NCBI GenBank assembly: GCA_022791575.1
Contig: JAAVZI010000066.1
Coordinates: forward strand, 1-58,754
Direction of reading: 5' to 3'
DNA length: 58,754 nucleotides
Source: Lachnospiraceae bacterium
GTDB taxonomy: Bacteria; Bacillota; Clostridia; Lachnospirales; Lachnospiraceae
In this document: positions 45,022-55,600 of the stretch, one piece after another
Layout: each line of letters begins with the position of its first letter
Numbering within the stretch: the stretch's first letter is position 1
Program-made: the position numbers and the translations under genes
Notes under the pieces: generated by a model
Databases searched by the model: none
What the model was told of the DNA's origin: nothing
Seen by the model: the letters and a program-made list of their open reading frames with translations, nothing else

Positions 45022-45627
45022 TTAATAATCCGTCTTGATCATTGTAAATTTGGGATAAAAACGGAAGATAGCTTTCGCTAAAATCTTATCTTCATTGACA
45101 TATTTATGTTCCCAAAGTCGGGAATCCTTGGAATAGTTTCGATTATCACCCAATACAAAATAACAGTGATCCGGTACTTGATAGACTCCGTCACCCATTC
45201 CATTTGGTGTCTCCCTAAGATATGGCTCATCTAAAGGAACATCACTTCCGTCAATGTATACTTTGCCGTTTTTCAATGTTACCGTCTCACCTGGAAGTCC
45301 GATAATGCGCTTAATAAAATCTTTGCTCTCATCATCCGGCCATTTAAACATAATTACATCAAACCGCTTAGGTTCACTGAACATATAGGAAAGCCGAAAC
45401 CCCATTACACGATCCTTTTCATTCAAAGTATTCTTCATAGAACCGCTTGGTATATAGGCATTCATAAATACAAAGTTAGCAAGTACAAAAGCCAGCAGAA
45501 CTGCAAATACAACAACCTTGATCCAGCTGATTATCTCCGATTTCAGCTGCTTTCTTCCGGCACTTGCCTCCTGCTCCAGTACCTCCTCTTCTTCCGATGT
45601 CTGTTTTTCGGTTTTATTTTCTTCCAT
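45022..45627 (-). CDS. lepB: Signal peptidase I
   Basis: Membrane-bound Ser-Lys protease that removes signal peptides. The 201-aa protein has a charged cytosolic N-terminus, one membrane span (about 34-56), the catalytic S63 in YIPSGSMKNTL, K106 in DFIKRIIGLPGETV, and the box FVLGDNRNYSKDSR. It is the Gram-positive short type. It lies 59 bases after clpA and six before the yaaO-like gene. Confidence 0.97.
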   Translation of the reverse strand: MEENKTEKQTSEEEEVLEQEASAGRKQLKSEIISWIKVVVFAVLLAFVLANFVFMNAYIPSGSMKNTLNEKDRVMGFRLSYMFSEPKRFDVIMFKWPDDESKDFIKRIIGLPGETVTLKNGKVYIDGSDVPLDEPYLRETPNGMGDGVYQVPDHCYFVLGDNRNYSKDSRLWEHKYVNEDKILAKAIFRFYPKFTMIKTDY

Positions 45628-45686
45628 AGGAATTAACCTTCCTTTCTGCTAGAGAGTAATTGCGTAAATGAATCTGTAAACATGCT

Positions 45687-47960
45687 CTAATGCGTATTGC
45701 TCTTCTCTCTGACTTTATTTGCTGCCTTTTTCCTAGAAATCTTACATAAAAATCCACCATTCTGTTCATAAACAAGTTGGCAGGTTCCTCCCCGTTTTAA
45801 GGCTCCGAACAGAATCTGATCTACAAATACAGGCTTAATATCGTTTCCTATCATACGTTTGATTTCTCTTGCGCCATATTCTCTGCTGACTCCCTTTTCT
45901 TTCAGATAGTTTCGAACGGATGCATCGAATGAAACGATAATATTCTTTTTCTCCAGTTTATTTTTCAGAAGTCCCAGCTGTTTATCAATAATTCTATCTG
46001 CCATCTCTTCATCAATCCAGTTAAAAGTCACAACCTTGGTCAGACGATTTCTGAATTCCGGCATAAAACTCTTTTTCACTGCTTCTTCTATAGCTGTCTG
46101 AGCTACTTTTCTCTCACCAAAGCCGATCAGTTGATTTCCAACCTGCATAGCACCTGCATTACTGGTCATAATCAGAATCACATTTCGAAAATCTGCTTTT
46201 CGACCCTGATTATCTGTAAGCGTGGCATAATCCATAATCTGCAGCAGAATATTATAGATATCCGGGTGTGCCTTCTCTAGTTCATCTAAGAGCAGGACAC
46301 AATGAGGAGTCTGGCGGATGGCATCTGTCAAAAGTCCGCCTTCCTCGTATCCTACATAGCCAGCTGGTGCACCAATTAATTTGGCTACCGTATGCTTCTC
46401 TGCATATTCACTCATATCAAACCGAATCAGCTTAATTCCCAGCTGCTTTGCCAGACATCTGGCAACTTCTGTCTTCCCAACTCCGGTCGGTCCCACAAAA
46501 AGCAGGTTGGCAACTGGCATATCATCCTCGTTCAGTCCTGCTCTTGACATCTTAACTGCATGAACCACTTGGCGTACCGCTTCATCCTGGCCAAAGATTT
46601 CTTTCTTAAGCCGTTCTTCCAGATGCGCCAGCTGTTCTGTCTCGTCTGCCTCCACAGTCTGGCGGGGAATGCTGCAGGTCTTGGAAAGAATTGTCTCTAT
46701 CAACTTCTTATCCACAGACTGGGTTTTTCTGCCCTCTACCGGATGCAGACTTCGGTAGGCTCCTGCTTCATCTATTAAGTCAATAGCCTTATCCGGCAAA
46801 TAACGTTCATTCACATACTTATGGCTTAAAGTTACAGCCTGCTCGATTGCTCCCTTGCCATAACGGATTTTGTGGTGCTTTTCAAAGGATTTGCTCAATC
46901 CCTTTAATATCTCAACTGCTTCTGCCACATTCGGTTCTTTAATATCTACCGTCTGGAAACGGCGTACCAGACTTTTACTCTTGGCAAAATGCTTATTATA
47001 TTCTTCGTAAGTGGTTGCGCCGATAAAACGAATATGTCCTTCAGCCAAATATGGCTTGAGCAGGTTAGACACATCTAACGTACCATTACCGCCCGCTCCG
47101 GCGCCTACAATATTGTGAATCTCATCCAGATATACAATAGGTTTTTCTTCTTCCAAAAGCCCTTCCATAATCCTCTTAAATCGTTTTTCAAAATCGCCTC
47201 TATACTGGGTTCCGGCTACCATAGTTCCCATATCCAGTGCATAAACCTTCGCACCTTTCAGAAGTTCAGGCACTCTGTCGTTCTCAATCATAGTTACCAG
47301 TCCTTGGGTAATAGCTGTTTTCCCAACTCCGGCTTCCCCTAAATGCAGAGGGTTATTTTTTACCTTACGGCATAGAATCTGCATGGTTCGTTCTAGCTCT
47401 TCTTCTCTTCCAATCAGCGGCATATACTGATCTGCATGTTCATTCATGCACACCACATAGTCCTTCCAGCCGTTTCCAGGCTCCATATCTTCCTCTCCGA
47501 AAAATGGAAATTCCTCATCGTCTTCGATTCTAAATGTCTGTTCTTCTTCCTGTTCACAGATTTCATAGAGAAGTTCTGCCAAATCCAGATTCTGTTTTCT
47601 TAGAAAATATACTGCATGGCAGTCTTTTAAATCCTGCATCACACTGAAAATATGCGGAATTTCTACAATGAATTTTTCACAGGCTACGGAACGGGCTTCT
47701 GCAGCCATGAGCAGCTCTGTTGCCTGATAGCTTAAGGTTGGCTGCTGGTCTGTCTTTTCTATATTTTCTTCCATATACTGTTCTAAATCCTGCTGAAGCC
47801 TGGCAATATCGCCATTACAACTTAACAGTGCCCCTGAAAAAGCCGAATTAAATAATAGTCCATATAAGATATGTTCTGGTGTAATAAATTCATGCCCTTT
47901 CTGCTCCGCATAAAGGGATATCCGCATCATCATCTGTTCTACTTCTGCTGATAATTTCAT
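45687..47960 (-). CDS. clpA: ClpA-type Clp protease ATPase subunit
   Basis: A two-ATPase-domain unfoldase, 757 aa. The N-domain (1-140) binds ClpS. Walker A loops are GEAGVGKT (208-215) and GPTGVGKT (about 489-496). The IGF loop in GNQLIGFGE near 610 docks to ClpP, so it drives proteolysis rather than disaggregation. There is no ClpB/ClpC-style long middle domain. The acidic stretch at 135-165 (EQEEEQTFRIEDDEEF) is unusual. clpS lies nine bases upstream, the classic pair. Confidence 0.96.
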   Translation of the reverse strand: MKLSAEVEQMMMRISLYAEQKGHEFITPEHILYGLLFNSAFSGALLSCNGDIARLQQDLEQYMEENIEKTDQQPTLSYQATELLMAAEARSVACEKFIVEIPHIFSVMQDLKDCHAVYFLRKQNLDLAELLYEICEQEEEQTFRIEDDEEFPFFGEEDMEPGNGWKDYVVCMNEHADQYMPLIGREEELERTMQILCRKVKNNPLHLGEAGVGKTAITQGLVTMIENDRVPELLKGAKVYALDMGTMVAGTQYRGDFEKRFKRIMEGLLEEEKPIVYLDEIHNIVGAGAGGNGTLDVSNLLKPYLAEGHIRFIGATTYEEYNKHFAKSKSLVRRFQTVDIKEPNVAEAVEILKGLSKSFEKHHKIRYGKGAIEQAVTLSHKYVNERYLPDKAIDLIDEAGAYRSLHPVEGRKTQSVDKKLIETILSKTCSIPRQTVEADETEQLAHLEERLKKEIFGQDEAVRQVVHAVKMSRAGLNEDDMPVANLLFVGPTGVGKTEVARCLAKQLGIKLIRFDMSEYAEKHTVAKLIGAPAGYVGYEEGGLLTDAIRQTPHCVLLLDELEKAHPDIYNILLQIMDYATLTDNQGRKADFRNVILIMTSNAGAMQVGNQLIGFGERKVAQTAIEEAVKKSFMPEFRNRLTKVVTFNWIDEEMADRIIDKQLGLLKNKLEKKNIIVSFDASVRNYLKEKGVSREYGAREIKRMIGNDIKPVFVDQILFGALKRGGTCQLVYEQNGGFLCKISRKKAANKVREKSNTH

Positions 47961-47969
47961 ATTATTCCC

Positions 47970-48269
47970 CTAACTTTCTTCCACGGTAATACGGAATGGA
48001 TAACCTTCTTCTCTGGCCAGAACCATTGCCTTCTCAGCTTTTGACCGGGCAATGTCGTAGGAATAGGTTCCAACTACAGCCCTGTCACCCTTGTGTACCA
48101 CCATCATTATATTTACGGCATCATCATATTCCTTATGGAATACTTCCATCAAAATATTTACAACAAAATCCATTGGTGTAAAGTCATCATTATGCATCAC
48201 GACTGCATATTGCCTCGGTACATTTATCTTTACTATGCTTCTTTCTTTCACAGAGCCTTTCGTACCCAT
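47970..48269 (-). CDS. clpS: Clp adaptor protein ClpS
   Basis: A 99-aa adaptor that delivers N-degron proteins to ClpA. The pattern RQYAVVMHNDDFTPMDFVV and the later HKGDRAVVGTYSYDIAR are family hallmarks; the N-degron pocket residues (NDDFT, M) are kept. GGGAGGG precedes the ATG by nine bases. It is the first gene after a terminator, and heads the clpS-clpA-lepB transcript. Confidence 0.95.
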   Translation of the reverse strand: MGTKGSVKERSIVKINVPRQYAVVMHNDDFTPMDFVVNILMEVFHKEYDDAVNIMMVVHKGDRAVVGTYSYDIARSKAEKAMVLAREEGYPFRITVEES

Positions 48270-48304
48270 ATTGATCTACCCTCCCGGCCATTACACATAC
48301 AGAC

Positions 48305-48349
48305 ATAAAACCTGCAAACAGCTGCTCTATCCATGTCTGCCTGCAGGTT
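48305..48349. terminator. Terminator after the small membrane protein
   Basis: AACCTGCA and TGCAGGTT form a perfect 8-bp stem with a 25-base loop. T runs follow on both strands. Confidence 0.65.
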
Positions 48350-48377
48350 CTTTTATGATTCCAAAGTATCTTTGGTT

Positions 48378-48566
48378 TTATTTGTCTTCGTTCTTCTCTG
48401 GTGTGGAATCTGCCTCTGCATTTCTCTTCTTAGATATTACTACAGATACAACTGCCATTATTACAAGAATGACTCCAACTGCAACCAAAATCCAGATCCA
48501 TTTTTCAGGATTTGCATCATCACCAGTATTGACTACTCCGGACAAGTAATTCATCCATTCATTCAT
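48378..48566 (-). CDS. Small single-span membrane protein, 62 aa
   Basis: A 62-aa protein with a short outside part (MNEWMNYLSGVVNTGDDANP), one membrane span (about 24-44, WIWILVAVGVILVIMAVVSV) and a charged tail. The frame reaches 48674, but GGAGG precedes the ATG at 48566 and the predicted promoter lies within the extension. It looks like a sortase-type anchor without LPxTG. No function is recognised. It stands alone between the glycosidase and clpS. Confidence 0.75.
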   Translation of the reverse strand: MNEWMNYLSGVVNTGDDANPEKWIWILVAVGVILVIMAVVSVVISKKRNAEADSTPEKNEDK

Positions 48567-48621
48567 ATTTTCACCTCCTGAACTGCTTTTAGCAAGTATG
48601 CTTTCTGCACTCCTATAGTAC

Positions 48622-48650
48622 ATAATAGCATGTCTTTCCATTTTCTGCAA
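48622..48650 (-). promoter_or_regulatory. Promoter of the 62-aa protein gene
   Basis: On the minus strand TTGCAG and TATTAT are 17 bases apart, 56 bases before the chosen start. Confidence 0.55.
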
Positions 48651-48711
48651 GCAGGAGTTAGAGGCTACACACATTTTTCATGATTTAACCGCTTATCTGA
48701 AAATCATGGTT

Positions 48712-51700
48712 TTATTTCTGCATTCCTAAGTGCAGTCGAACTGCAGATAAAATACCTATTTGATGGAAGCGGTACTCATCGGTCCACTGACTGCCAGAGG
48801 TCCGGTAAGAATCGGGGCCATACCAGCGGAATTCATCATTGGCATTGTGAAGGGTTCCAAAACCATTAAAACGGTTGCCATACATTACCAGATCCAGCTT
48901 ATGCTCTCCCTGAACAACTGCCCCCAAACTTAGTTTATGCGGAGCATAGGCAATCATTCCCTTTGATTCCCCATCCAGAAATACTTCTATAATCGGAGCC
49001 CGGAAATGTGGTACTTCCAATACTACATGGTCATATCCTGTTTCTGCATAAACATTTATAGAATAGGTCACATTTCCAGTGTAAAACGGCAGACCTTGGT
49101 TTACTATAGAGCCAAACCGCAGGCCTTGGGGCTTTTCTACGATATGCGCATAATCTGCATAGGCCTCCACTCCAAATTCTCCCAGAATATAGCTCCATTC
49201 TAAATTGACCTTTCTGCCAAAGGGAATTTCAACCAAAAGTTCATTTGTGCCCTTTTTAATGAGCGGCAGAGAAACCTTTCTAATAATTTCATCTACATAC
49301 CAGCCATCTGCCTTTGCTGTTACAGGTTCCCCATTCAGGGTAATTACTGCATGCTCCGGACGTTCCATGGCATAGCAGGCATTGTGGACTTCTATCTCAG
49401 AATCAAAACGGTATCGCAGCGTTACCTTATGGGTAATAGGCTCATCCTTAATCCGGTAGGGCTGGGTAAAGTGATCCTGACGCCTTGGCAGTCCCAATGT
49501 TTTACGAAATTCATTATCTATTGCCAGTATCTCTGTCTTCTCCTGCCATGCGCCATCGTCAAACTTATATTCCGCATAATCTAAAAGCAGAGCGTTCGGC
49601 TCAGAAAGTGAAAAATCATTCGGTACATTTAGTTTCTGACAGATATATTTGTAGGAAATGTCTGCTGCCGCCGATTGTGGTTCTCCGTCCTCCAGCAAAA
49701 AGAGCAGACTATCCTCTGCGTATATATGGGCCTTAATTAGAGTATCTCCCTCATCTGCTTTGGCATCATATGGTGTAATTTCACCATTTACTGTGTTGTA
49801 CAAGGTTACATTATGTAAACCTTTGACTGTAATATAATACTTTTCTCGTTTATCTAAAACATTATTTTTACGGTTGACATGACAGATAAATAACCATTTC
49901 CGACTGCCATCTTCACGCATCTGGTACATCAGGTTGGTAGAATATTTACCCTTGTCATCGCGGATTTCTACAAGCCGGTCTGCCTGTAATGCTGCCAACA
50001 ACTCAGCACGGTTAAATTGGATACAGGTGCATTCCTGAGCAAGCTTGAGCGCACGTTCAGACGGAACGGCATCTACCAGTTTCGGAATATTTCCAGCAAA
50101 CACCACCCGGCCGCCGGATCTGGCAAATGCCTCCAGACGCTCTAAGGTTGTGCTTCGTATTGTAATTAATGATGGTACAAGAATGGTCTGGTATTTCATT
50201 TCTCCGATAGAAATGCGGCTGCTGTCCGGCAGATTTGGGCATTGTTCAGGCAGTAGACTTTCGGATACCAAATCAAAATCAATGGTTCCATATAGCAGCC
50301 ACTGCATAAGATTCTCATAATTTTCATCCAATTGCTCGCGGATGGTCTCAGTCTGAGAATTCGGGCCATAGGAAATCCAATAGGATTCAATTGGGTGTAG
50401 TACAGCTACATTTACCATGGCTCTTCCTCTGGTCAGCACCGTATTCAAGCGGGCGAAATGGTCTTCCAGATAATGAAATTTCGGATACCATGGGGACTGA
50501 TAGCCTATAGAAGCCGGCCAGTCTCGTTTTGCCTCGCCCTCCATGGACATGAAGGTCAAATGATGAACGCGCATGGTAACACCCAAAGCTGCCTGCCAGT
50601 CGCCCTGAAGTTTATAGGTCTTGAAGTCTGCATCCCAATGCGTTACTCCATACAATTCGCTGCTTACCCCTTCTCTGCCATACTGTCTTGCTACACTGAT
50701 GGCTTGCTTGGCTGTAGTCAGCTCCTTGGCGTCACAGAGTATGTCAATACCTGGATACTGCATGCTCCGGTACAGCCGCATGGCCTCACTAAGTGCCAGA
50801 GTTTGGGAATACAGTGTTCTCTCTGACATGTAATGACCAGTCAGCCCAATGTTGTGCTCTCCGCACCATTTGGCAATCGTGTCGGGGAAGGATTGGGCAA
50901 AACGCTCAGCTAAGTGGTCATGGTAATGATACCGATGCTCAGAAACTTTACCATCCGGCAGCTCCCAGAGGATCTCCGGAACGATGGAAAGAAGGGAAAT
51001 ACCAAATTCTTCTTTATAAGTCTGGTTCATATCATCTGTATATGACAGTGTGGCATCCCTGTTATCATCTGGCCTTGCAAACGCGAATTTTCCTGCCATC
51101 TGCGGCTCATCTGTAAAAATAGATGGAATACTTTCCCCGAAATCTTCTGCTAACTTCTGGTAATAGCGCTCATGGGTCACTGCAATAAATTTTTCTACAG
51201 CTTCCTTATTAAATACATCTATGTAAGTCTGATCATTAAACCAGGGGCTTTCCTTAGCAATCTTCACATAGGCATGCCAGACCTTTCCCAATGCTCCTTC
51301 ATACTCCTCTGGGGTATGCATTCTTTTTTCTTCTAATTCTGCAGCTAATTCCAGGGCTCGTTCTTTACTAAGCTGAGCGTATTCTTTCAGACAGCCGTCC
51401 TTGTCTAACAGAACCCAATAAGAGGTAAGGTAATAGCCTTTGGGTTTCTCTCCTGCATCAATCTTTGCCTCGTATTCCTTTCTAAGCATATCTAATTCAG
51501 GCTGTGGTTTCTGGCTTAAGAACATGGCGCGCTGACGGTAGCGGACATTTTCAGTCACCATACCGCCTGCTGCCCCGGAAGCGTAGCGGTCTTCATCATA
51601 AAGGTAACAGAACATGCCCTTTTCCTTGGCATAGTCATTGGCGTACTTTACCAAATCCATAAATTCATCACTCATATAAGGCGTTTCCAGACCCGTTCTG

Positions 51701-51876
51701 CAATGCAGGGTAAAGCCGCCTACACCCATTTCGTGATAAATGTCAATCTGCTTCTTAATTAATTCTTTCGTAACTCTGCAGTTCCAGCTCCAAAAAGGCT
51801 GTCCTCTGTATTCACTGGTGGGATTCTTAAATAAATCTTCCTCTAAGATTGGCGTATTATTTTTTTTATAAAACAT
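48712..51876 (-). CDS. GH106-like alpha-L-rhamnosidase family glycosidase
   Basis: A 1054-aa glycosidase. The N-terminal barrel opens with RGQPFWSWNCRVTKELIKKQI and GVGGFTLHCRTGLETPYMSDEF, and has CYLYDEDRYASGAAGG and FTDEPQM (near 253), patterns of GH106 and relatives. The substrate may be rhamnose-containing glycans, but the family is broad. Beta-sandwich domains form the last third. No signal peptide is seen, so it acts in the cytosol on imported oligosaccharides. AGGAGG lies nine bases before the ATG. A long palindrome lies just upstream. No transporter is adjacent; the AraC gene at 56543 is too far to claim as regulator. Confidence 0.85.
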   Translation of the reverse strand: MFYKKNNTPILEEDLFKNPTSEYRGQPFWSWNCRVTKELIKKQIDIYHEMGVGGFTLHCRTGLETPYMSDEFMDLVKYANDYAKEKGMFCYLYDEDRYASGAAGGMVTENVRYRQRAMFLSQKPQPELDMLRKEYEAKIDAGEKPKGYYLTSYWVLLDKDGCLKEYAQLSKERALELAAELEEKRMHTPEEYEGALGKVWHAYVKIAKESPWFNDQTYIDVFNKEAVEKFIAVTHERYYQKLAEDFGESIPSIFTDEPQMAGKFAFARPDDNRDATLSYTDDMNQTYKEEFGISLLSIVPEILWELPDGKVSEHRYHYHDHLAERFAQSFPDTIAKWCGEHNIGLTGHYMSERTLYSQTLALSEAMRLYRSMQYPGIDILCDAKELTTAKQAISVARQYGREGVSSELYGVTHWDADFKTYKLQGDWQAALGVTMRVHHLTFMSMEGEAKRDWPASIGYQSPWYPKFHYLEDHFARLNTVLTRGRAMVNVAVLHPIESYWISYGPNSQTETIREQLDENYENLMQWLLYGTIDFDLVSESLLPEQCPNLPDSSRISIGEMKYQTILVPSLITIRSTTLERLEAFARSGGRVVFAGNIPKLVDAVPSERALKLAQECTCIQFNRAELLAALQADRLVEIRDDKGKYSTNLMYQMREDGSRKWLFICHVNRKNNVLDKREKYYITVKGLHNVTLYNTVNGEITPYDAKADEGDTLIKAHIYAEDSLLFLLEDGEPQSAAADISYKYICQKLNVPNDFSLSEPNALLLDYAEYKFDDGAWQEKTEILAIDNEFRKTLGLPRRQDHFTQPYRIKDEPITHKVTLRYRFDSEIEVHNACYAMERPEHAVITLNGEPVTAKADGWYVDEIIRKVSLPLIKKGTNELLVEIPFGRKVNLEWSYILGEFGVEAYADYAHIVEKPQGLRFGSIVNQGLPFYTGNVTYSINVYAETGYDHVVLEVPHFRAPIIEVFLDGESKGMIAYAPHKLSLGAVVQGEHKLDLVMYGNRFNGFGTLHNANDEFRWYGPDSYRTSGSQWTDEYRFHQIGILSAVRLHLGMQK

Positions 51877-51902
51877 AAATTCTGCCTCCTATCATCCATC
51901 TT

Positions 51903-52061
51903 AGGAGATGTAGGATAATAAGTGTGCAGATTGCGCAGGATATTTCTTCGAGAGTGCAGTACAGAAAACGCAGTCGTAGCGGGCTACGGCGAGGCTTTTT
52001 GTTCTGTACTCTCGGAGAAATAGACAAGTCAAGATGTGTCACTTATTTTTCTACATCTCCT
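51903..52061. repeat. 159-bp imperfect palindrome, possible MITE or structured leader
   Basis: AGGAGATGTAG at the left end pairs with CTACATCTCCT at the right end. Inside, AATAAGTG pairs with CACTTATT, TATTTCTTCGAGAG with CTCTCGGAGAAATA (13 of 14), GTACAGAA with TTCTGTAC, and a central GTCGTAG/CTACGGC hairpin has the loop CGGG. The whole element folds into one long stem. Its centre is GC-richer than its surroundings. It ends about 26 bases before the glycosidase start, so it might lie in that mRNA. I see no target-site duplication and no second copy in the window. Confidence 0.6.
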
Positions 52062-52164
52062 TATCATTTATCCTACCATATTCAAACTGAAAATCAATGG
52101 TGTATATTAAATTAAACATGTAGTTTTTTATATTTCTGCAGGCTCTTGTATTAAAAACTCCCGC

Positions 52165-52262
52165 TTACCCTTGCCGTTGAAACGTTTGAATCGTACAGCC
52201 ACGATAACTGATCATTCCAACATCTCCTACAGCTATAATGAGGTTGTTAGCCTGAAAGCTTC
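52165..52262 (-). pseudogene. Possible relic of an unknown gene
   Basis: A minus-strand frame reads NNLIIAVGDVGMISYRGCTI and ends at TAA after QTFQRQG. It looks protein-like but has no start and joins the end of the 107-aa gene in another frame. It may be the tail of a gene broken by deletion. No family was recognised. Confidence 0.25.
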
Positions 52263-52268
52263 TTAGTT

Positions 52269-52592
52269 TCAGTCTTTCTCCGTTTTCACATTTCCTTTTA
52301 AAATGGCTGATATTACATGCGCAAACAATGGAAATATAAGAAGCACTCCACCAGCTACATAATTATGTATAGTAATTTTATTTGCCCATAAACTCATAAT
52401 AATATGAATACAACTGGTTAATAGGATAATAGCTATAAACACAAATATGACTGCATATGTACTTGTAAATCCATGCCATCCGTTTAAATTATTACTAACT
52501 GATTGAAATGATATCCATATGGTTGCAATATACATTATTGCTAATACTAAATACACCGTAATAGTCAGCTGTTTCTCCATTGTTCTTTTCAT
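52269..52592 (-). CDS. Small membrane protein, 107 aa
   Basis: A 107-aa protein with three membrane spans (about 9-30, 44-66, 78-99), basic start MKRTMEKQ and charged tail. No family is recognised. AAGGAGG stands before the ATG with good spacing, so it is likely translated. It lies 73 bases after the LRR surface protein and may be read with it. Confidence 0.75.
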   Translation of the reverse strand: MKRTMEKQLTITVYLVLAIMYIATIWISFQSVSNNLNGWHGFTSTYAVIFVFIAIILLTSCIHIIMSLWANKITIHNYVAGGVLLIFPLFAHVISAILKGNVKTEKD

Positions 52593-52665
52593 AAATAGCC
52601 TCCTTATATGTTACTGAATACTTTTTTCAGAAATACGTTTCATTATAAATTCATAAAATATATTT

Positions 52666-55600
52666 CTATTCCATTTTCAATACAATTCTTAGTATTTTCT
52701 GAGCATCTTTCATAGTAATATTTCCATCACGATCCAGGTCAGCAGCACTTTTCTGCTCCTCACTTAATGTAATGATATGCAAAACAGCTTTTAATACAGT
52801 CTGCGCATCAGATAAATCCACTCTTCCATCCTCATTGATATCTCCTTTGCCACCACTTATAGATGCCTCAACATCCAACAACGCAAAGACTTGTTCCGCT
52901 TCACCAAAACCATCTTCATGAAACCAGACCGCCCCATCTGTGCGAACTGCATAAACACCACAAGGAACATTTGATGTTTTATCAACTCCCCAAAAAGAAT
53001 AATGATAGCTGCATTTTATTCCTTCCACCTGCGATAAAACAGGCACTTCGTTATAATACAATATATGATCGCCTTTGAGCACATGGCCACTTGTCAGTAT
53101 ATCAATATAATCCGTTTTTTGTATGATATTCCCATCTGCAGTTTTGGTATGTTCATACCATATGCCATCCTCTGTCTGCAGATATTCCTTTTCCCCTATA
53201 CGCTCAAATCGTACATAATTTTCCTGGGCCAACTCTGAATTCTTAGGTATGATAAGCTTGGATTCATGACGGTACAATTTGGCTTCGTATTTCATTTCCT
53301 TAGGATTGCTGCTGCATATAATCCAGGCTGTATAGAGATTCTGATCGGATACTTCCTCTCCTAGGGACTGGTTATCGGTTAATACAGTTCCATCCTCAAA
53401 TACTGCATAGATTCCATCTATTTTTTCCCACTCTGTATTTGCTGCATCTTTTTTGTCCCATGGGATCTTGTAGTATAACACATGATGAACCGAATCCAAT
53501 ATTGCCATCATTGGCGAGGCAATCCATACCTTTTCAATATCATCCACTGATACTCCATTTGGAAGTTCAGATAAATATACTTTATTTTCCAGTCTTCCAT
53601 CTGTTTTTAAAAGCTGTACTTCATTTTTTTCATAGTATGATTGAACGCCATCTTTACAATAGAAGATAGAATCCCAATCATAATCCTTAACATTCTCATC
53701 TATTTTTTTATAATTGCTGATGTCAGACCAATTCCACAAAGTATTGTTCTGATCCAGTACCATAGATTCTGCATATTCCATTCTATCAGTATCATTGTAA
53801 ACATACCTTGCAATGTACTTTTTATCTGTATCTGTCAATACTGCGATTTTAGATGATCTTTTGGTATTCTGATTCCAATTCCAAAGAATGTTTTGATATT
53901 CAAAAATAAATTGATTACCCCATGCTGTTGCAACAGTCTTTAATACAGGCAGCTGACTGGCAGGAGTAAGCTTTGTTTCGTCTAGGTCCTTTACACTCAC
54001 ACGAATGTCTTTGGCTGTTGAGCCGCAGACAACATGTACCACAGTCTCTCCTTCATTATTAGCCCTTAACTGATATCTCACATATATCTCACCATTGTGT
54101 GACGTATTTTCATTTCTTTCTATGGAGACAATGGATTCATCCTCTGACGTCACTATGAAATCTTTCATATTATAAATGCCTATTCCTTGTAAAAAGTTAT
54201 CGTTGATTTCTGTACATTTTAAATTCCTTGTTCCCCCACACATGATTGTACTAAGTTGATCTACCGCAAAAAATTTCAATATTTCTTCGTTAGGTATCAT
54301 ATGACCATAACAGCTTACTATTGTATTTGGATTTTGCTTATTAAAGGCAGCTAAAGATTCAGCTTTCGTAAATGGATTATTATTCAGAGCCATCTTTTCT
54401 AATTTCTTCAAGTCCATTAACGGTTTGATATCTGTTATGTTGTTATTTGATAAATCCAGATTGGTTACATTTTGTAAGGAAGAAAGTACAGTAATATCTT
54501 CAATGTTGTTTCCCTGCAGGTTCAAGCTCTTTAAGTTCTCTAATCCGCTTATAAATGAGATATCTCTAAGTCCCATATCACTTAAATACAAATCATTTAA
54601 ATTTTTTAAATTACCTGACCCACTCAAATCCATACCTTCTTTGCAGCTCAGGCTCAAACGTTCAAGTTTTGTTAATCCAAATACCCCGGAAATATCCTCC
54701 AGTTTAGGACATATTAGCGTGAGTGAACTCAAACCCGATAATTCTGAAAGTCCATCCATATTTGTTAAATTGTCTGCATAGATGCTTACGCTTTTTAGTT
54801 CTTTTAAGTCTAAAAGCATGGATAAATCAAGACTATTAATATTCTGTGTGCCGTTATCCTTAATAGTTAATTCCTGTAGATTTTTTGCATATTTCAATTC
54901 CGTATAATCTGAAGGTAATGGATTACTGGCAGAATTACATATAAAAGATATTCCTTTTACTGCTTCCATTTCCTCAATAGATATATCTCCATCCTCATTT
55001 GTATCTATCTTGTCATCTCCATTTATTCCAAGCAGATACATTAATAACTCAGGGTTATTAATAAAAATCGAATCTTCCGCCAGAAATGCTACATTATGCT
55101 TACGTGCATAAGACTGGGCAAAAGAGCCTGTTTTCCCTTTTATAATCTTACTATATTTATGCAATCCTCCTCCGTACATATTTTCACTGATCCACTGAAC
55201 ACTCTCTGGTATTGTAATGGATGTAAAAGATGGTTTTGCAGTAATCGTAATATCAAAAATATCCTCTGTAATTCCAACTACACCATCCGGTATCACAAGC
55301 TCTCCTTGTGTAATATTGCTTGCAACCAATATACCGCTTATCACTGCAAAATTGTCTTTTTCCAATCTGTCCTGCTGCCATTTGGTCCCCAAAAACACGT
55401 GGCTGTCAATATCCTGAACTCCTTCTGGCAGCTTGATATTCTCAAGCTCAGCACATTGCCTGAAAGCCCCGTAACCAATATGAGTAATATTCGGCGGAAG
55501 AACTATTTCCTTCAATTCCTTACAGAATGCAAAGGCTTCTTTTCCAATTCTTGTTATACTATCCGGCAGCTGAATGCCAGCCAGACTAGAAGAACTAAAA

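Larger units (their letters stand above)
51877..52268. other. Intergenic region with palindrome and a gene relic
   Basis: The 392 bases between the glycosidase and the 107-aa gene hold a long palindromic element and a short relic (separate entries). Between 52080 and 52164 nothing is seen besides AT-rich sequence. Confidence 0.5.

Noticed and set aside
48675-48711. CATGATTT/AAATCATG hairpin after the glycosidase
   Set aside because: The T run lies on the plus strand, where no gene precedes it, so it is not a clear terminator of the glycosidase gene.
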